The translations under genes were made by a program, and so were the position numbers. 64,000 nucleotides of DNA from Shinisaurus crocodilurus (lineage: Eukaryota; Chordata; Lepidosauria; Squamata; Shinisauridae). The stretch lies in assembly GCA_021292165.1 (NCBI GenBank), contig CM037878.1:290332971-290396970 (forward strand), in the 5' to 3' direction. Under the pieces are notes generated by a model. The model was not told where the DNA came from, did no database searches, and was given only the letters and a program-made list of their open reading frames with translations. Positions 28,690-39,954 of the stretch are shown here, in pieces. The first letter of the stretch is position 1. Each line of letters opens with the position of its first letter.

Positions 28690-28985
28690 TTAAGAACATA
28701 AGCTGTGCTGGATCAGACCAAAGGCCCATCAGGTCCAGCATTCTGTTCACACAGTGGCCAAGCAAATGCTCTAATGCAGTGTTCTCCAACCTTGGGTCCC
28801 CAGCTGTTTTTGGCCTACAACTCCCAGCATGCCCCAGCCAGCGTCCAAGGTTGGAGAACACTGCTCTAATGGGAAGCCCACAAGCAGGACATGAGTGCAA
28901 CAGCACCCTCCCGCCCATGTTCCCCAGCAACTGGTGTACAGAGCAATGCTGCCTCTGACTCTGGAGGTAGTATACAGCCATCAGG
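28690..28985 (-). repeat. CR1-type LINE 3' fragment split by a MITE
   Basis: Blocks CTGGATCAGACCAAAGGCCC, ATTCTGTTCACACAGTGGCC, GCAGGACATGAGTGCAACAG and GCAACTGGTGTACAG match related copies. The type A MITE at 28777-28863 interrupts it between the second and third block. Confidence 0.65.
28777..28863. mobile_element. Type A MITE with one arm deleted
   Basis: Ends CAGTGTTCTCCAACCTTGGG and CCAAGGTTGGAGAACACTG, 87 bp, exact 8-bp duplication CTCTAATG at 28769-28776 and 28864-28871. Part of the right arm is missing. Inserted in a CR1-type fragment, so younger than that. Confidence 0.9.
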
Positions 28986-29300
28986 ACTCATAGCCATCGA
29001 TTACCATTGATGGCCTTATATCTGCCAGGACGCTGAAGGCAATTTGTGAGTCACACACAGGAAACTGATTACTTTGGGTTGTTGTTTTTTTAAACGACTG
29101 TCATATGATTGATTTTTTAATTTGATTAACATTCAGGCTTTTAATCAGTCAATTAAAACTGGAATCTTGAAGACACTTACTAGAAAGTAAGCCCCACTGA
29201 GCTGAATGAGACACTTGCGTCTGAGTAAACATGCTTAGGATTGCCCCACACATTTGATGTATCTGTTGCGTGATTCATTGGGGGCACTTCTGAGTCTGTC

Positions 29301-29334
<34 letters not shown>

Positions 29335-30385
29335 GAATCTAGCTGATGGATTGTATATAAAATGAGCTATACTATCCACCCAATTAATCATTTTGATTAA
29401 TCAGTTACAAAGACTTCTGATTGACTAAAAAGGTGCCCCAATGAATTGGGAAGCATTTTTTTAAATTTAAAAAAAAAAACATTTTAAAATAATAAATACT
29501 ATTTTATAAGAAATTCTGCTGGGGGGGGGAAGCCAAATTCTGAGACAGCTGCTGAATTAAATGATGCCAACGTAAATCTCAAAGGGGCATTCTGCAAAAT
29601 AGAAAAACTTTATTGTGGCAGGGGGTGGATACTAAAAACTGGGAAGATGGGGGAAGGACTTTGATCTCCTCACGGGGTGGTGGTGAGAGGGGGGGCATTG
29701 CTTCCTCCCACAATCCATCTTTATAAACAGCGTAAGTCCATTTGCTGGCAGGATTTCAGTAGGCTGGTCTCAGGCAAGCTCTGTGTTTCGTGGACATAGT
29801 CTCTAGACAAAGGAGAAAAGAACTTGGGTTAGCCCTGGGGAAAAGGCTCGACCACTACTCTGTAAGCACAGATACCCCCTTGTCTTTCCATTAAGGACCA
29901 GGATTATCCTAAAGGACCTACGGTACATAACCATGTACAACCAGCTTCCCACATTCACCACCAGCCTCTAGCTGCAATACGCTCAGAAAATGCTGCATTA
30001 TCACAAGTGCCTGCTGGTAGATTCATGATGCCGTCGTTATACATTGACCTCTATTTCCCCGCAACCTTTACCTGTCAGAGGCTGCCACTTTGAGTCTAGA
30101 GATTATTATATTTATACCCCGCCTTATAATTATTGGATTATTTGTGGAGTCCCAGCTCTGTGACCCCAGAAATGCGCTCCAAGGTCGGAACGCCCTCCCT
30201 CCGCGCTCGCAGCTGATGTGGAAAGAACCACACCGGCTGCAGCTCCGAGGTCGTCAGCGCGACCTCGGAGACGGAGTTCTGTGGGCAGGGAGTGGAGAAG
30301 ACGGGCTCTGCCAGCACACGCAGTGTCCTGGCGGGGTCTCTCAGCCTCCTCTCCCTGTGCTCTGGGGCAAAACACTTAGATGACT

Positions 30386-30636
30386 GAGCCAGTGCGGCAT
30401 AGTGGTGAGAGTGTTGGACTGGGACTCGGGAGATCCGGGTTCTAGTCCCCCCGCTCGGCCATGAAACTCACTGGGTGACTTTGGGCCAGTCGCTGACTCT
30501 CAGCCTAACCTACCTCACAGGGTTGTTGTGAGAATAAATGGGAGAGGAGGATGAGGATTATGTAAGCCGCCTTGGGTTCCTTGCAGGAAAAAAAAAAGGC
30601 GGGGTATAAATATAATAAATAAATAAATGAATAAAT
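30386..30636 (+). mobile_element. Sauria-type SINE
   Basis: GAGCCAGTGCGGCATAGTGG, GATCCGGGTTCTAGTCCCC, CAGCCTAACCTACCTCACAG, GGCGGGGTATAAATATAATA and a long AAAT tail. Full length. Confidence 0.9.
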
Positions 30637-30856
30637 TGGCCATCTACGTGTTTTGCGGAGCACAGAGGCAGCCTTCGCCTGCGGGTTCCTTTCGCCTTCC
30701 ATTGGATGCCTGCAATCCTCCAAGTCTGGAGGGTTGTGGGCAGCAGCCTTGTGGGACTGTGCTGTAAATGTCTGGTTTCATTGTATTTTTACCATGATTT
30801 TATCTTGTAAACCACTTTGGGGTTTATTTATTTTTTAAAAACTGAAACGCGATATT

Positions 30857-31005
30857 CAGGGCTTTTTTTCTGGTGGAACTCACCGGAACTGAGTTCCAGC
30901 ACCTTTTCTTCTATTAATTGCATTACAATTTAATCGCCATCTACTCCCGAGGAAATGTACTAATCCAAGAGTTCCAGTACCCTTTTCTCCAGAAAAAAAG
31001 CACTG
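30857..31005. mobile_element. Type D hAT MITE
   Basis: 149 bp, ends CAGGGCTTTTTTTCTGG and CCAGAAAAAAAGCACTG, exact 8-bp duplication GCGATATT at 30849-30856 and 31006-31013. Closely matches the copy at 13965-14110. Confidence 0.92.
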
Positions 31006-31329
31006 GCGATATTATAGAGCTTCTCTGAAATAAATAAGCGTCATTATTACTGTGCATCTTTTTCTGGAGTAAGATCGAGCTAGTCGCTCCCTTCCCACGC
31101 CATCTCCCCAGAATAACAACACAGCACTTTTCAGATTCACTGTTGAATATATGTATTAATATTTACCTGTCAGTTACAATGCCTCGAGCTGTCCGTGGGA
31201 TATCCCATCCAAATCTGGATGAACCTTGTGAGTGAGAGTCCAACTGTAATCCCCCTACTCTTTCTTTTTTTTTTTGGCCAGCCAGGCCTCATTGCTGCTT
31301 TTTAAAGTCTCCTTTTTTTGTTAGCTTAA

Positions 31330-31676
31330 GTATTATGCATCAAAACTGGGAAGCTCTGGCCCATGAACGATCTAAATGGAGGTTGGCCTTTCACAAAGGT
31401 TCCATGGACTTTGAAGAAGCCCGAGTGCAAGGCGAAAGGGAGAAACGTGCTAAGTGAAAAGCACGTCAAATGCATCCTTTACAGGACCATCTTCCATCTG
31501 GTAACCTGTGTCCTCACTGTGGGAAGCGGTGTGGATCTAGAATTGGCCTCCACAGTCACTTACGGACCCATCGCTAGAGTCTACACAATTTTTCTTTAGA
31601 ATTTCCTCCTTTTAAAATTTCCTTCTTGTAAATTTTTATCCTGGAAGACAATCTTACTCGGTCATGAGTGATCGCC

Positions 31677-31690
<14 letters not shown>
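31330..31690 (+). repeat. LINE ORF2 3' end, copy B, with GAT repeat
   Basis: Plus-strand reading NWEALAHERSKWRLAFHKGS then a stop, and further on CPHCGKRCGSRIGLHSHLRT, ending in an untranslated tail and a GAT microsatellite (about 31676-31706). It overlaps the sequence continuing from 1-210 and is nearly identical to 18490-18790. It ends about 200 bases from the UCP3 stop. Confidence 0.65.
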
Positions 31691-31707
<17 letters not shown>

Positions 31708-31887
31708 ATAGCCCATATTGAAGCAATTAATATAATTGATTTTTGCATCTTGCCACCATGACAAGAACAGTTCATAAAAACCTCCTCCCCCAGGCTGCTT
31801 CGTGCATTTTCCTCTTCTGCGTTTCTCTCGGGGAGTCCCTGGCGTGTGACGTGATCCACCTTCCCATCCCAGAGACAAGGTCTGGTT

Positions 31888-32002
31888 TCAGAATGGTGAT
31901 TCCCAGGCCACCTGGGCCAGAACCATCATCCTTTTCAGCTGCTCGTAAGACACAAACATCACCACGTTCCACGATCCCAGCCGCAGGAATGAAGGAATGA
32001 AA
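31888..32002 (-). CDS. UCP3: UCP3 coding exon 6 (last)
   Basis: 115 bases, residues 273 (part) to 310 and stop: [20 protein letters not shown], then [15 protein letters not shown]. Acceptor CTTCTGCTTCAG. The position in the frame is fixed by the split glycine codon shared with the previous exon. No clear poly(A) signal was seen in the next 200 bases. Confidence 0.93.
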
Positions 32003-35000
32003 CTGAAGCAGAAGAAGCAGAAGAAGAGAAATCCAGTGAGACCACATGTCTCTTTGTTGCTAGGATGGCCACGGACACATTGCCAAAAAGGAGGAATTGC
32101 GTCACATAAGAAGAGGACATCAATTTGTATAACATTTGCATATGCAGCTGTACATGTACAGGTGAAAATTTAGAAATAGTAACTATAATTTAAATAGAAA
32201 TACAAGATATCTCACCATAGTGAAGAAGACTAAGCGTGCAATCCTATGGGTGTTTAAATAGAAAAAAGTCCTACAACTCCCAGCATTCCCCAGCCAGAAA
32301 GTAGATGCTTTTAAAAGATAAATAACTATAATATAAGGTTACTCAGGAATTAAAGCTTGATGGTTACAGAAGTGCAGTTTCTTAAACATTATGCACTCTT
32401 CTGAGGTAAGGAAAACACACACAGGTCAATCCCTTCACTGCTAAACCCAGCAAGCGTCAGTTAAGTCAGTTAACTCCAGACTAGTCTAACTGTCAGAGGA
32501 GTGGTAGAATGGCATTCAAACCTGTTGCTAGGCAACCACCTCCAGCATTCCCTCCCCTGATTCAATCAAGAGGCTCAGTCCACTGAACCCTGCCCCTGAC
32601 TAATCAGAGAAGCTTGGCTCCTCCCTTTGCCCTTCAGCCAGACTATACACAGTCTGCCTTAACCCTTTAATGGGCAAGTGACTTAAAACCCTCCCTTCAG
32701 AGTTGACATCTTCTCGTCGCATATTCCGACAAGATTGAGGGCAGTCCTCTGCAAACTCTCCAAAACAGGACTGTGCTCTGTAAAGTAGTCACCTTAGAAG
32801 GCAAAGTTTCTGTCTAGCCTCTGCCAGGGGTCTGGTGTTGGCAGAGAGAGGGAGCCACATTCAGAAGCGTGGAACAGCATGGCAGCCATTGGCTTGCAAA
32901 AGAGTTGCTCAGATCCACGAGGCAAGGCAAGGCAAGGCAAGGCAAGGCAGGTCTGATTCACTTTTATTTTGGACTGTTCTTGTTTTGCCAATTGTGGGGA
33001 AGGGCAAGGAGCCACGCAGGGCACTGGACCACTGGGAGGCTGCGCGTGACCCCTGACCTTTCAACGGGCATTACCAGAGCACTTCCAAACTTAGCTCTGT
33101 ACCAATATAAGGTCTAGAAACTTGCTTAAAAAGCGGGTGGTGGAAATAATACTGCCTTCTGCGATTTCATGAAATTGTACCAGCTTGATCCATCAGAACA
33201 TAGGAAGCTGCCTTGTGGGTTTAGACAACACGAAAACCCACACTCAAGGGCTGAGTATGGGTTGAGCATGGATTGTCGTTGAACCGTGGGTTGTCGTGTT
33301 GTACCTGAACCCAGCTGCGCTAACAAGTCATGGCTTGTGAACCACAAACAACCCATGCCATGAAGAGACCCCCTGGTTTGTTCTTGGGTTGTGAATGGTG
33401 GGTTGTTCACCACGGTTTGCTACCTCCGCTGGGTTCAGACAACATGATCACCCATGGTTCAGCGACGACCCATGCTCAACCCTTGAGTGTGGATTATTGT
33501 ATTGTCCGAAGCCAGTCATCGAGTCAGACCACTGATCCTTCTAGCCCAGAGGCTTTCCAGGGTCTCGGGCAGAGAAGGGTCATCTTTCCCATCACCTGCC
33601 ACCTGACCCTTTTAACTGGAAATTGAAACTGGGGCCTTCTGCCTGCTGGCTCAGCTTGTCTGAGCGTGGAAAGCTAAGCAGGGTCAAGTCTGGTTAATTA
33701 CTTGGATGGGAGACCCCTCCTGTAGTTTCCTGCATTGAGCAGGGGGTTGGACTCGATAGCCTTGTAGGCTCCTTCCAACTCTATGATCTATAAAATCTAT
33801 GCAGCTGCCCTGTCCCTGAGCTCTGGTCCCAGACTAACATCGTGTTTGGGGTAAGGCAGATTTCAGATTGCACCAAAGTCTATTGGGGCAAAGAAACATC
33901 AAGGGATCTCCCTTACCCTTTGTAAAAAGCAGTGGGCCCCTCCTTCAACACCATGGTCAGCATACAGTTCAGGGCGCTCTTGTACTGCCCCGGCACGGAG
34001 TTCATGTATCTCGTTTTGACCACGTCCACCGGCGACGCCACCACCGTCGCGCAGAAACCGGCTCCGAAGGCAGCCACGAAATGGCACGGGAAATTGTCTG
34101 TTGGTGGCAATGAATGGACACGAGAGGTTAAAGGTCTGAGGCCGCCAAAATGGGGCGCCCTCCTGGCTTAGAGAGCTTCTCCACCACACGTGAATCGGTT
34201 TCCCCCTGGAATGACTTCCTCTTCAGCATCATGGTGATAGCTCTCGGTTTATGTGGCATAATCTCACTGGGGTGCGGGGCCACCTAGAATCATAGAATCA
34301 TAGAAAAGTAGAGTTCGAAGGGGCCTACAAGGCCATCGAGTCCAACCCCCTGCTCAGTGCAGGAATCCAGGGCAAAGCATCCCCGACAGATGACTGTCCA
34401 GCCGCACCTTGAATGCCTCCAGAGTGGGAGAGCCCACCACCTCCCTAGGTAGTTGGTCCCATTGTCTTATTGCTCTGACAGTCAGGAGATTTATTCTGAT
34501 GTCCAGGCGGAATCTGGGTTCCTGTAACTGGAGCCCATTATTCCGTGTCCTGCAAACTGGGATGATCGAGAAGAGATCCTGGCCCTCCTCTGCGGGACAA
34601 CCCTTCAAGTACTGGAAGAGTGCGATCATATCTCCCCTCAGTCTCCTCTTCTGAAGGCTAAACATGTATACTTAAGCACTGATTCTTACATTTGGGCTGA
34701 CGTAGCTCTTAATGCTTGCTTGGACCACACACTGATTCCCAACTTGCTTCTGGTATTGTCATTCCCAAATAACTCTCCCAAACTCCCTTTAACGCAGGGG
34801 TGTTGAACCTCTTTCAGCCCAAGGGCTGAATTCCATTTCGAAGAAGCTCTCGGGGGGGGGGCGTTCCAGTGGTGGGCAGGACTGAATGCAAAGGGGCGGG
34901 ACCAAAGGCAAAATGGCCACAACCCATAATACCAGCCTATTTTAGCTTCAAGCTCTAACTTGTGGGGCCAGTAACTAAGCCATACGGGAAGCATTTCAAA

Positions 35001-35040
35001 AAAGCATTTGCTTTTCCAAAGGTGAAACCCTAACCCTAAA

Positions 35041-35087
<47 letters not shown>

Positions 35088-38000
35088 TATCTTTAAAGGA
35101 CCCTGTCTCCTAAGGACACCCCTATGCGGGATGTATGGACAGGGGAGAGGAGGGCATTTTATTTTAGAAAAAATACTCCAGGCAGAAAGATTTGGGGGGG
35201 GGGGCAGCAGGAGGGGAGCATAGATGGGCAAAAAGCCAGCTCATCCAGATGCAACAGAGATCCTCAGGGCCCCTGTACTTTTCTTTCAACAAGTGCCCAT
35301 GGACAGCAAGGTGGTGGGGCAGAGGGCCTCCCTGAGATTCGGGGCTCCAAATGAAAGATTCAGGGTTCCAGCCCTAGTGGGCCGCCCCCTCACACCACCT
35401 CTGGGTTTGAATCTCGCCTCTGCCATGTACTCAACTCCCTAGACGGCCGGAGGCTCCAAGTCTCTAAGACCGCACAACAGGCTCCCCCGAGCATATTTAG
35501 GCTTGAAGTTTCTTTCCAGCGTTTTTGGACAAGGAAGTCTCCTTACCTGTCATCAGGTGGTATTTCAGCAGTGCTTCCTTGATGAGGTCGTAGGTGACCA
35601 TCTCGCCACAGTTCACGATGGCGTTGCGGGTGATGTTGGGCAGCGTCCCTTCAAAGGGGTGGGGAGAGAAGGGAAGTGGAAGGTTAATGGTGGAGATCCC
35701 TGAACCCCTAGCTGGATTCCCGCTGGATTCCAACGGCTCTCCGGGTGCTGCAGAAAAGGAACGGATGTGGACGACGTACCTTTCCAGAGGCCTCTGACGC
35801 CTTCCTCCCGAGCGATGGTTCGGTAGGCATCGACAGTGCCGTTGTACTTCTTGGGCCCACCTACTACCCTGATGTGCGCTTGGAAGCGCACTTTCACCAC
35901 ATCGGTAGGCTGCGCGCACGTTACGGCCATGGCCCCGGTGGTACAGCCAGCAAGCAACCGGGTGAGGATGCTGGCATCTGAGAGAGAGAGGGAAAGAGAG
36001 AGAGAGAGGATATGTTATGGACCGATCTCAATGATACATTTCCGCCATGTTCCAGCTCCACCACCATCTCCTCCGCTATTTCGCTGCTGGGTGTCCAGTG
36101 CTTTGCAAAACGGACTGCTGGTTAATAGCCCAGGATGGTTGGCTAACGGGAGCTCGTGGTTAGGAGACAGCTTGGAAAGCTCCCTGTGTTTGTGAGAATG
36201 AGATACCCATTGGAGCTTGGGGGCGGCGAACGTACTGTCTGATCCCTTGGGAGTGTAGAACTGCTTCACCGAGTCGTACAGCCCGATGCGGATGGATGCG
36301 AAGCTCATCTGGCGTTGCAGGCCGGCCACCAAGCCGTTGTAGAGGCTCTTGGGCCCTTCCATCTTCACCATGGTGGTAATGGTGCCGAAGACCCCCTTGT
36401 ACTTGACATTCTTTGCCGCCTTGGACGCTTTGGATTCTCCTTGAATCTTCAGGAGAAATTGAGATTGTTATGAGTACACAGGCTATTCTCTGGGCATTCA
36501 CAGGGCACATTTACAGTACAAACATACGGTATATCAGTTTTTGGTGCCAGATTGTCCTGGCATCCCACCCACCCTGCCCGCCCCCAAATCCTGGGAATTG
36601 TCCTTCGGCGAAGGGGCTGAATGTTCTCTGGCAGAGATCCCCAGCTGGGCCCCTCTCACAGAACTACATTTCCCAGAGTTCCCTGGAGAAAGGGAATGTA
36701 TATTAAACCAGTGTATGTCTTGCAGCAGAGATGTATTTATTTATGTATTTCTTTAGGATTTGTATCGCACCATTCAAGAATGTTCCCAGGCTGGCTTACA
36801 CTGAGATATGGCCTCATTAATCCCCAAATGCTCCATCACACATCCCCTTGGATTTGGCCAGCGTTGCAGCATCCACAGGATGGGGTGTCTGTTAGAAATT
36901 GTAATATTGCCTGCTTAAATCAACAAGGTAATGTAACCACTACTTACAGTGGGAGGAAAGGGTTAATTGAACAATCCCCTCTTCCCTACTTCCGGCCTCT
37001 CTGTGGCCTCTCCCTCCAACATGATGGACACACGCGTATGAATAAACAGACTGTAAGTAAAACTAATAAATGTCTTTATTAGTTTTTAAACCTTGTATGG
37101 GCAATCCGTTTCCTTTTAAGAGCCTTTCAGCAAAAGTTTAGCAACCCACGTGGTGATAACCAGTTTCAATAACCAGGCTGCACATAAGGGGGAAAACTCT
37201 GCTTCGTCCTAACCAGTATAGGACCGACTCCTTCCCATATCCTCCAACAGGTTATGGGCCCAGAAACCAGACCCAGAGCAATTAATAATGTAACCATTAT
37301 TAATGTGCATGAGTGTTTTTAGGCAGTGAGTTGAACTGGTATTTTTCGGGCTTTATTTATTTGTTTTTGCTTTCGGATGCATTTTTTTTTTTTGCCTCAC
37401 CACGTTATATAAGGCTATCTAGATTGTTAAGAGTAATTTTTGGGATGAAAAAAAACAAACAAACTGCATTTTTGTTGAGAAAGGAGCCAAGAGAAGCAAG
37501 ACTTCCATTTTCTATAGAGAGGTTTGAATTCAAAGTGCAAGCAGTTGGTTTTTAAAAAAAAAACTTTTTGGTTACCTTGTCGCTGTTGGAGCCCCTGGCT
37601 ACTGAGAGGAGAGAGCCATTTGCAAAACAAAAGAGCTGCTTTTGGGGGGCAGTGTCTGTCCTGCTAACTCTATAAACCGCTTGGCTCTGACACCAAGAGC
37701 AGCTATCGGTGCTTTCTTTTGGCCCCCTCCAAAGTTTATTTTATTATATTTATTTATTATATTTATACCGCCTTTTTTCCTGCAAGGAACCCAAGGCGGC
37801 GCGGCTTACATAGTCCTCCTCCTCTCCATTTGACCCTCACAACAACCCTGTGAGGTAGGCTAGGCTGAGAGTCAGAGACTGGCCCAAAGTCACCCAGTGA
37901 GTTTCATGGCCGAGTGGGGACTAGAACCCGGATCTCCCGATTCCCAGTCCAACACTCTCACCACTGCGCTACACTGGCTCTCTCCCGCATCACCCTTATA

Positions 38001-38212
38001 GTTCCCAACGTCAGTTTGGCCCCACCGGCCTCCCCCAGGATCACCACGACGGAGGCGGTGACGTCACCACTCCGGACCAAACTCACTTGGAGCCTCACTT
38101 TAGCCGTGTCCAAAGGGAAGGTGCAGAGGTCGGCAACACACGCCGCTGTCCCAGCGCTGAGAAATTTGATGGCTGCCGATGGGGGGGTGTCCGTGGGCTT
38201 CAGGCCAACCAT
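31888..38212 (-). CDS. UCP3: Mitochondrial uncoupling protein 3
   Basis: Joined coding exons on the minus strand: 38212-38087, 36446-36236, 35977-35780, 35648-35547, 34097-33917, 32002-31888. They total 933 bases, 310 residues plus stop, all GT-AG, no frame break. An SLC25 carrier of the inner mitochondrial membrane, in mammals mainly of muscle. The three signatures are PLDTAK (33-38), PTDVVK (136-141) and PVDVVK (235-240). UCP3-type features are [34 protein letters not shown] and the ending WESPF. Every exon except exons 2 and 3 equals its UCP2 counterpart in length, and all phases agree, showing descent from one duplicated gene. It lies upstream of UCP2 on the same strand, the order known in mammals. 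Confidence 0.96.
32524..32536. promoter_or_regulatory. RFX X-box-like inverted repeat
   Basis: GTTGCTAGGCAAC in the UCP3 last intron, an inverted repeat with GTTGC half-sites, the shape bound by RFX proteins. A similar site is at 12011-12033. Functional relevance is unknown. Confidence 0.25.
32921..32948. repeat. GGCAA microsatellite
   Basis: About five to six tandem GGCAA units in the UCP3 last intron. Confidence 0.8.
33185..33640 (-). mobile_element. tRNA-derived SINE interrupted by a TIR element
   Basis: In reverse: AGAACATAGGAAGCTGCCTT at the left and GAGTCAGACCACTGATCC to GGGGCCTTCTGCCTG at the right are the two parts of the SINE family also present at 43192-43395. They are separated by about 300 bp with inverted ends (33218-33512). 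Confidence 0.6.
33218..33512. mobile_element. MITE-like element with terminal inverted repeats
   Basis: GGGTTTAGACAACACG, CCCACACTCAAGGGCTGAG near the left end face CTCAACCCTTGAGTGTGG and GTATTGTCCGAAGCC near the right end. Internal blocks such as TGGGTTGTTCACCACGG also pair. No coding capacity. The exact ends and target duplication were not fixed. Confidence 0.6.
33644..33800 (+). mobile_element. 5S-derived SINE with CR1-type tail, copy 3
   Basis: CTGGCTCAGCTTGTCTGAGC, GGAAAGCTAAGCAGGGTCAA, TTGGATGGGAGACCCCTCC, then TTTCCTGCATTGAGCAGGG, GGACTCGATAGCCTTGTAGG and the ATCTATAAA end. Same junction as copies 1 and 2. Confidence 0.75.
33917..34097 (-). CDS. UCP3: UCP3 coding exon 5
   Basis: 181 bases, equal to the UCP2 exon. 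It encodes [20 protein letters not shown], the third signature [12 protein letters not shown] and [10 protein letters not shown]. Acceptor ACCAACAG, donor GTAAGG. Confidence 0.95.
34286..34667 (-). repeat. CR1 LINE 3' end
   Basis: Minus-strand translation gives [20 protein letters not shown] and later [20 protein letters not shown], the C terminus of the CR1 reverse-transcriptase ORF. It is followed by GGGGTTGGACTCGATGGCC and terminal ATTCTATGAT repeats, the CR1 hallmark. In the UCP3 intron between coding exons 4 and 5. Confidence 0.85.
35046..35084. repeat. GT microsatellite
   Basis: About 19 GT units in the UCP3 intron between coding exons 4 and 5. Confidence 0.9.
35547..35648 (-). CDS. 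UCP3: UCP3 coding exon 4
   Basis: 102 bases. It encodes [20 protein letters not shown] then [13 protein letters not shown]. Acceptor TTTGAAG, donor GTAAGG. UCP2 has CAEL where this has CGEM. Confidence 0.95.
35780..35977 (-). CDS. UCP3: UCP3 coding exon 3
   Basis: 198 bases, residues 113 (part) to 179 (part): [20 protein letters not shown], the second signature [25 protein letters not shown]. The acceptor CTCTCTCAG follows an AG-rich simple repeat on the plus strand. Donor GTACGT. Three bases longer than the UCP2 exon, in the loop after FQAH. Confidence 0.95.
36236..36446 (-). CDS. UCP3: UCP3 coding exon 2
   Basis: 211 bases: [20 protein letters not shown], then [20 protein letters not shown] and [19 protein letters not shown]. 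The extra proline in FYTPKG relative to UCP2 is typical of UCP3. Acceptor TCCTGAAG, donor GTACGT. Confidence 0.95.
37736..37983 (-). mobile_element. Sauria-type SINE (reverse) in UCP3 intron 1
   Basis: ACAACCCTGTGAGGTAGGC, CACCCAGTGAGTTTCATGGC, GGGACTAGAACCCGGATCTC and CACTGCGCTACACTGGCTC in reverse, with the A-rich tail at the left. Its tRNA-like head ends about 100 bases from the donor of UCP3 coding exon 1. Confidence 0.9.
38087..38212 (-). CDS. UCP3: UCP3 coding exon 1 (start)
   Basis: 126 bases, residues 1-42: [17 protein letters not shown] then [10 protein letters not shown]. The donor GTGAGT directly follows CTCCAA. The start is the MVG methionine conserved among UCPs. A possible acceptor (CTCAGCAG) 72 bases upstream, at 38285-38286, would make the 5' leader of this exon 38213-38284. 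Confidence 0.95.
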
Positions 38213-39954
38213 TCTGCCGTTGCCGACGAAGGAGTTTCAATTCCCGACAGAGGGACGCCTTCCGAAGCTGCATTCAGTCCGTGACTGCTGAGCGAGAAAC
38301 AGTTTTCTCCTTGGTGAGAACAGATGAGCCTGGGAGAAGACGAAGAAGAAGATGATTTTCACTGGGTCCAGACCTAATGAATATACAAAAAAGTGTGAAA
38401 ACACCACCGTGATAGAACTTTCTTTTATCTTTTTTTAAAAAAATTTACAACTTTTTTAACAATACATGTTCAATCATTATATTTAAACTTTCTTTTGTCT
38501 ATTTTTGGAATTTTTAACATTTTTTTACAACACATATTGATTTAATATTTATATAAACTTTAAAAACTTTTCAATAATCAAACTTTACAAACTGTTCACT
38601 AATCATGCTGTAACACAGAGTATACATCATGTATAATTATATTCAATGGTAATCACCCCCTTATCTTTCAGGGGTTTAGCACTTAAGGAGTTCCGTTCTT
38701 AAGAATGTCTTTAAGTCGAATTTGTATGTAAGTCGGAACAGCGCTATGTACTCTATGTAAACGACGTCGTGCCGGGGAGCCCAGAAGTCCGTTCTTAAGT
38801 ATGGGTTGTCTGTACGTCGGACGTTCTTAACTCGGGGACTGCCTGTAACAGCTTTGACATAGTGGCAAAGTGGATATTGACAAACTGGCACTGAATCCTG
38901 ACAAGATGGGGACTCTATGGGTGGGTAGTTCCCAGGTATGGGAATTGGGGAGTTTGCCTGTTCTAGCTGGGGGTTAATCCAAACTTTTAAGGAGCTATCC
39001 ACTGTTCTGAACCCAATCCCCCAAAATAGGCTTGGCGCCATGGGATAACTCCTTTAAAGTTCAGACTGAAACCCGGAGTGGATACACCACCCCACTGACA
39101 TTGGGGCCACCAGCCAGTACTGCCTTGTACATGGTAACATGTAATGAAAATAGAGATTGGAGAACATACTGGGGCAAAATCCTGAGAAAATCACATACAG
39201 ACACATGATGCACACCCACAGGTGGATAAGAACGTCAGAACAAATTTAGAGATGTAAGCGGTCCACAGTCAGAAACAGCCTACAACCTCAGGCACAATAA
39301 AACCCTCGGATGATATCCTGCATTATAACAGCTCCATTCTCTAGCCTGAAGGTTTGATAATCCAGCCAAATAACCTGCCACCCGCAAAGACAAAAAAATA
39401 ATAATCTCTTACTTGGGCCCCGGATATTCTCTCCTCGAATTCCTCGTCAGCTGCTCTGAGAATATTCCTGCTGAAAGGCAGTATGTAAATATCGTAAATA
39501 AATGGTTAATACATCGAGGATCAGACCTAACGGAGTCGTGGTAGCAGCCGCAGCCGTGGTTTTATTATTTCCGTGCAGATCGAGCATCTGTCGGTACTCC
39601 GCTTGTCATCTTGTCTGGGCGCCCCATTTATAAGGCCTGCTGGGGTGGCATTTTAGCTGCATGCAGACGGATGAAAACAGAGATCGTGTCGCAGGGTCAG
39701 GCAGTCCAAGAACACAAATATGTCCCCCCCCCCTCACAGGCCATTGGCTTAAAATAGAGCTGGGCTATTTACATTTGGAAATATTCTCAGGGTGTATCCA
39801 CTTCCCCCCCCCACACACACTTTGTGTATGTACCATCAAACATGTCCCGAACACTGGAGTGCAGCTTCCAAATGCCTCTGCCTAGAGCAGGGGGCCATAA
39901 ATTCAGGCACACAGAGGCCAAATCCGGCCCTCTGAGGGTCCCAGTTTGAACATA

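Larger units (their letters stand above)
22861..31887. other. UCP2-UCP3 intergenic region
   Basis: About nine kilobases between the candidate UCP2 promoter and the UCP3 stop codon. No coding exon is visible. It contains four Sauria SINEs, type A, B and D MITEs, CR1 and LINE ends and a 5S-derived SINE. Sections without a recognised repeat are about 23.75-24.0, 24.3-24.85, 26.4-27.3, 27.9-28.3, 29.0-30.35 and 31.0-31.3 kb. An AAT microsatellite is at 29300-29333. Confidence 0.5.

Noticed and set aside
35020..35042. ACCCTAACCCTAAA, telomere-like
   Set aside because: Only about two units. Too short for an interstitial telomeric repeat, and it borders a GT microsatellite.
8064..38212. Assigning either carrier gene as UCP1
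   Set aside because: The C termini (EAPF, ESPF), the FYTPKG difference and the tandem order fit UCP2 and UCP3. UCP1 lies at a different locus in vertebrates.
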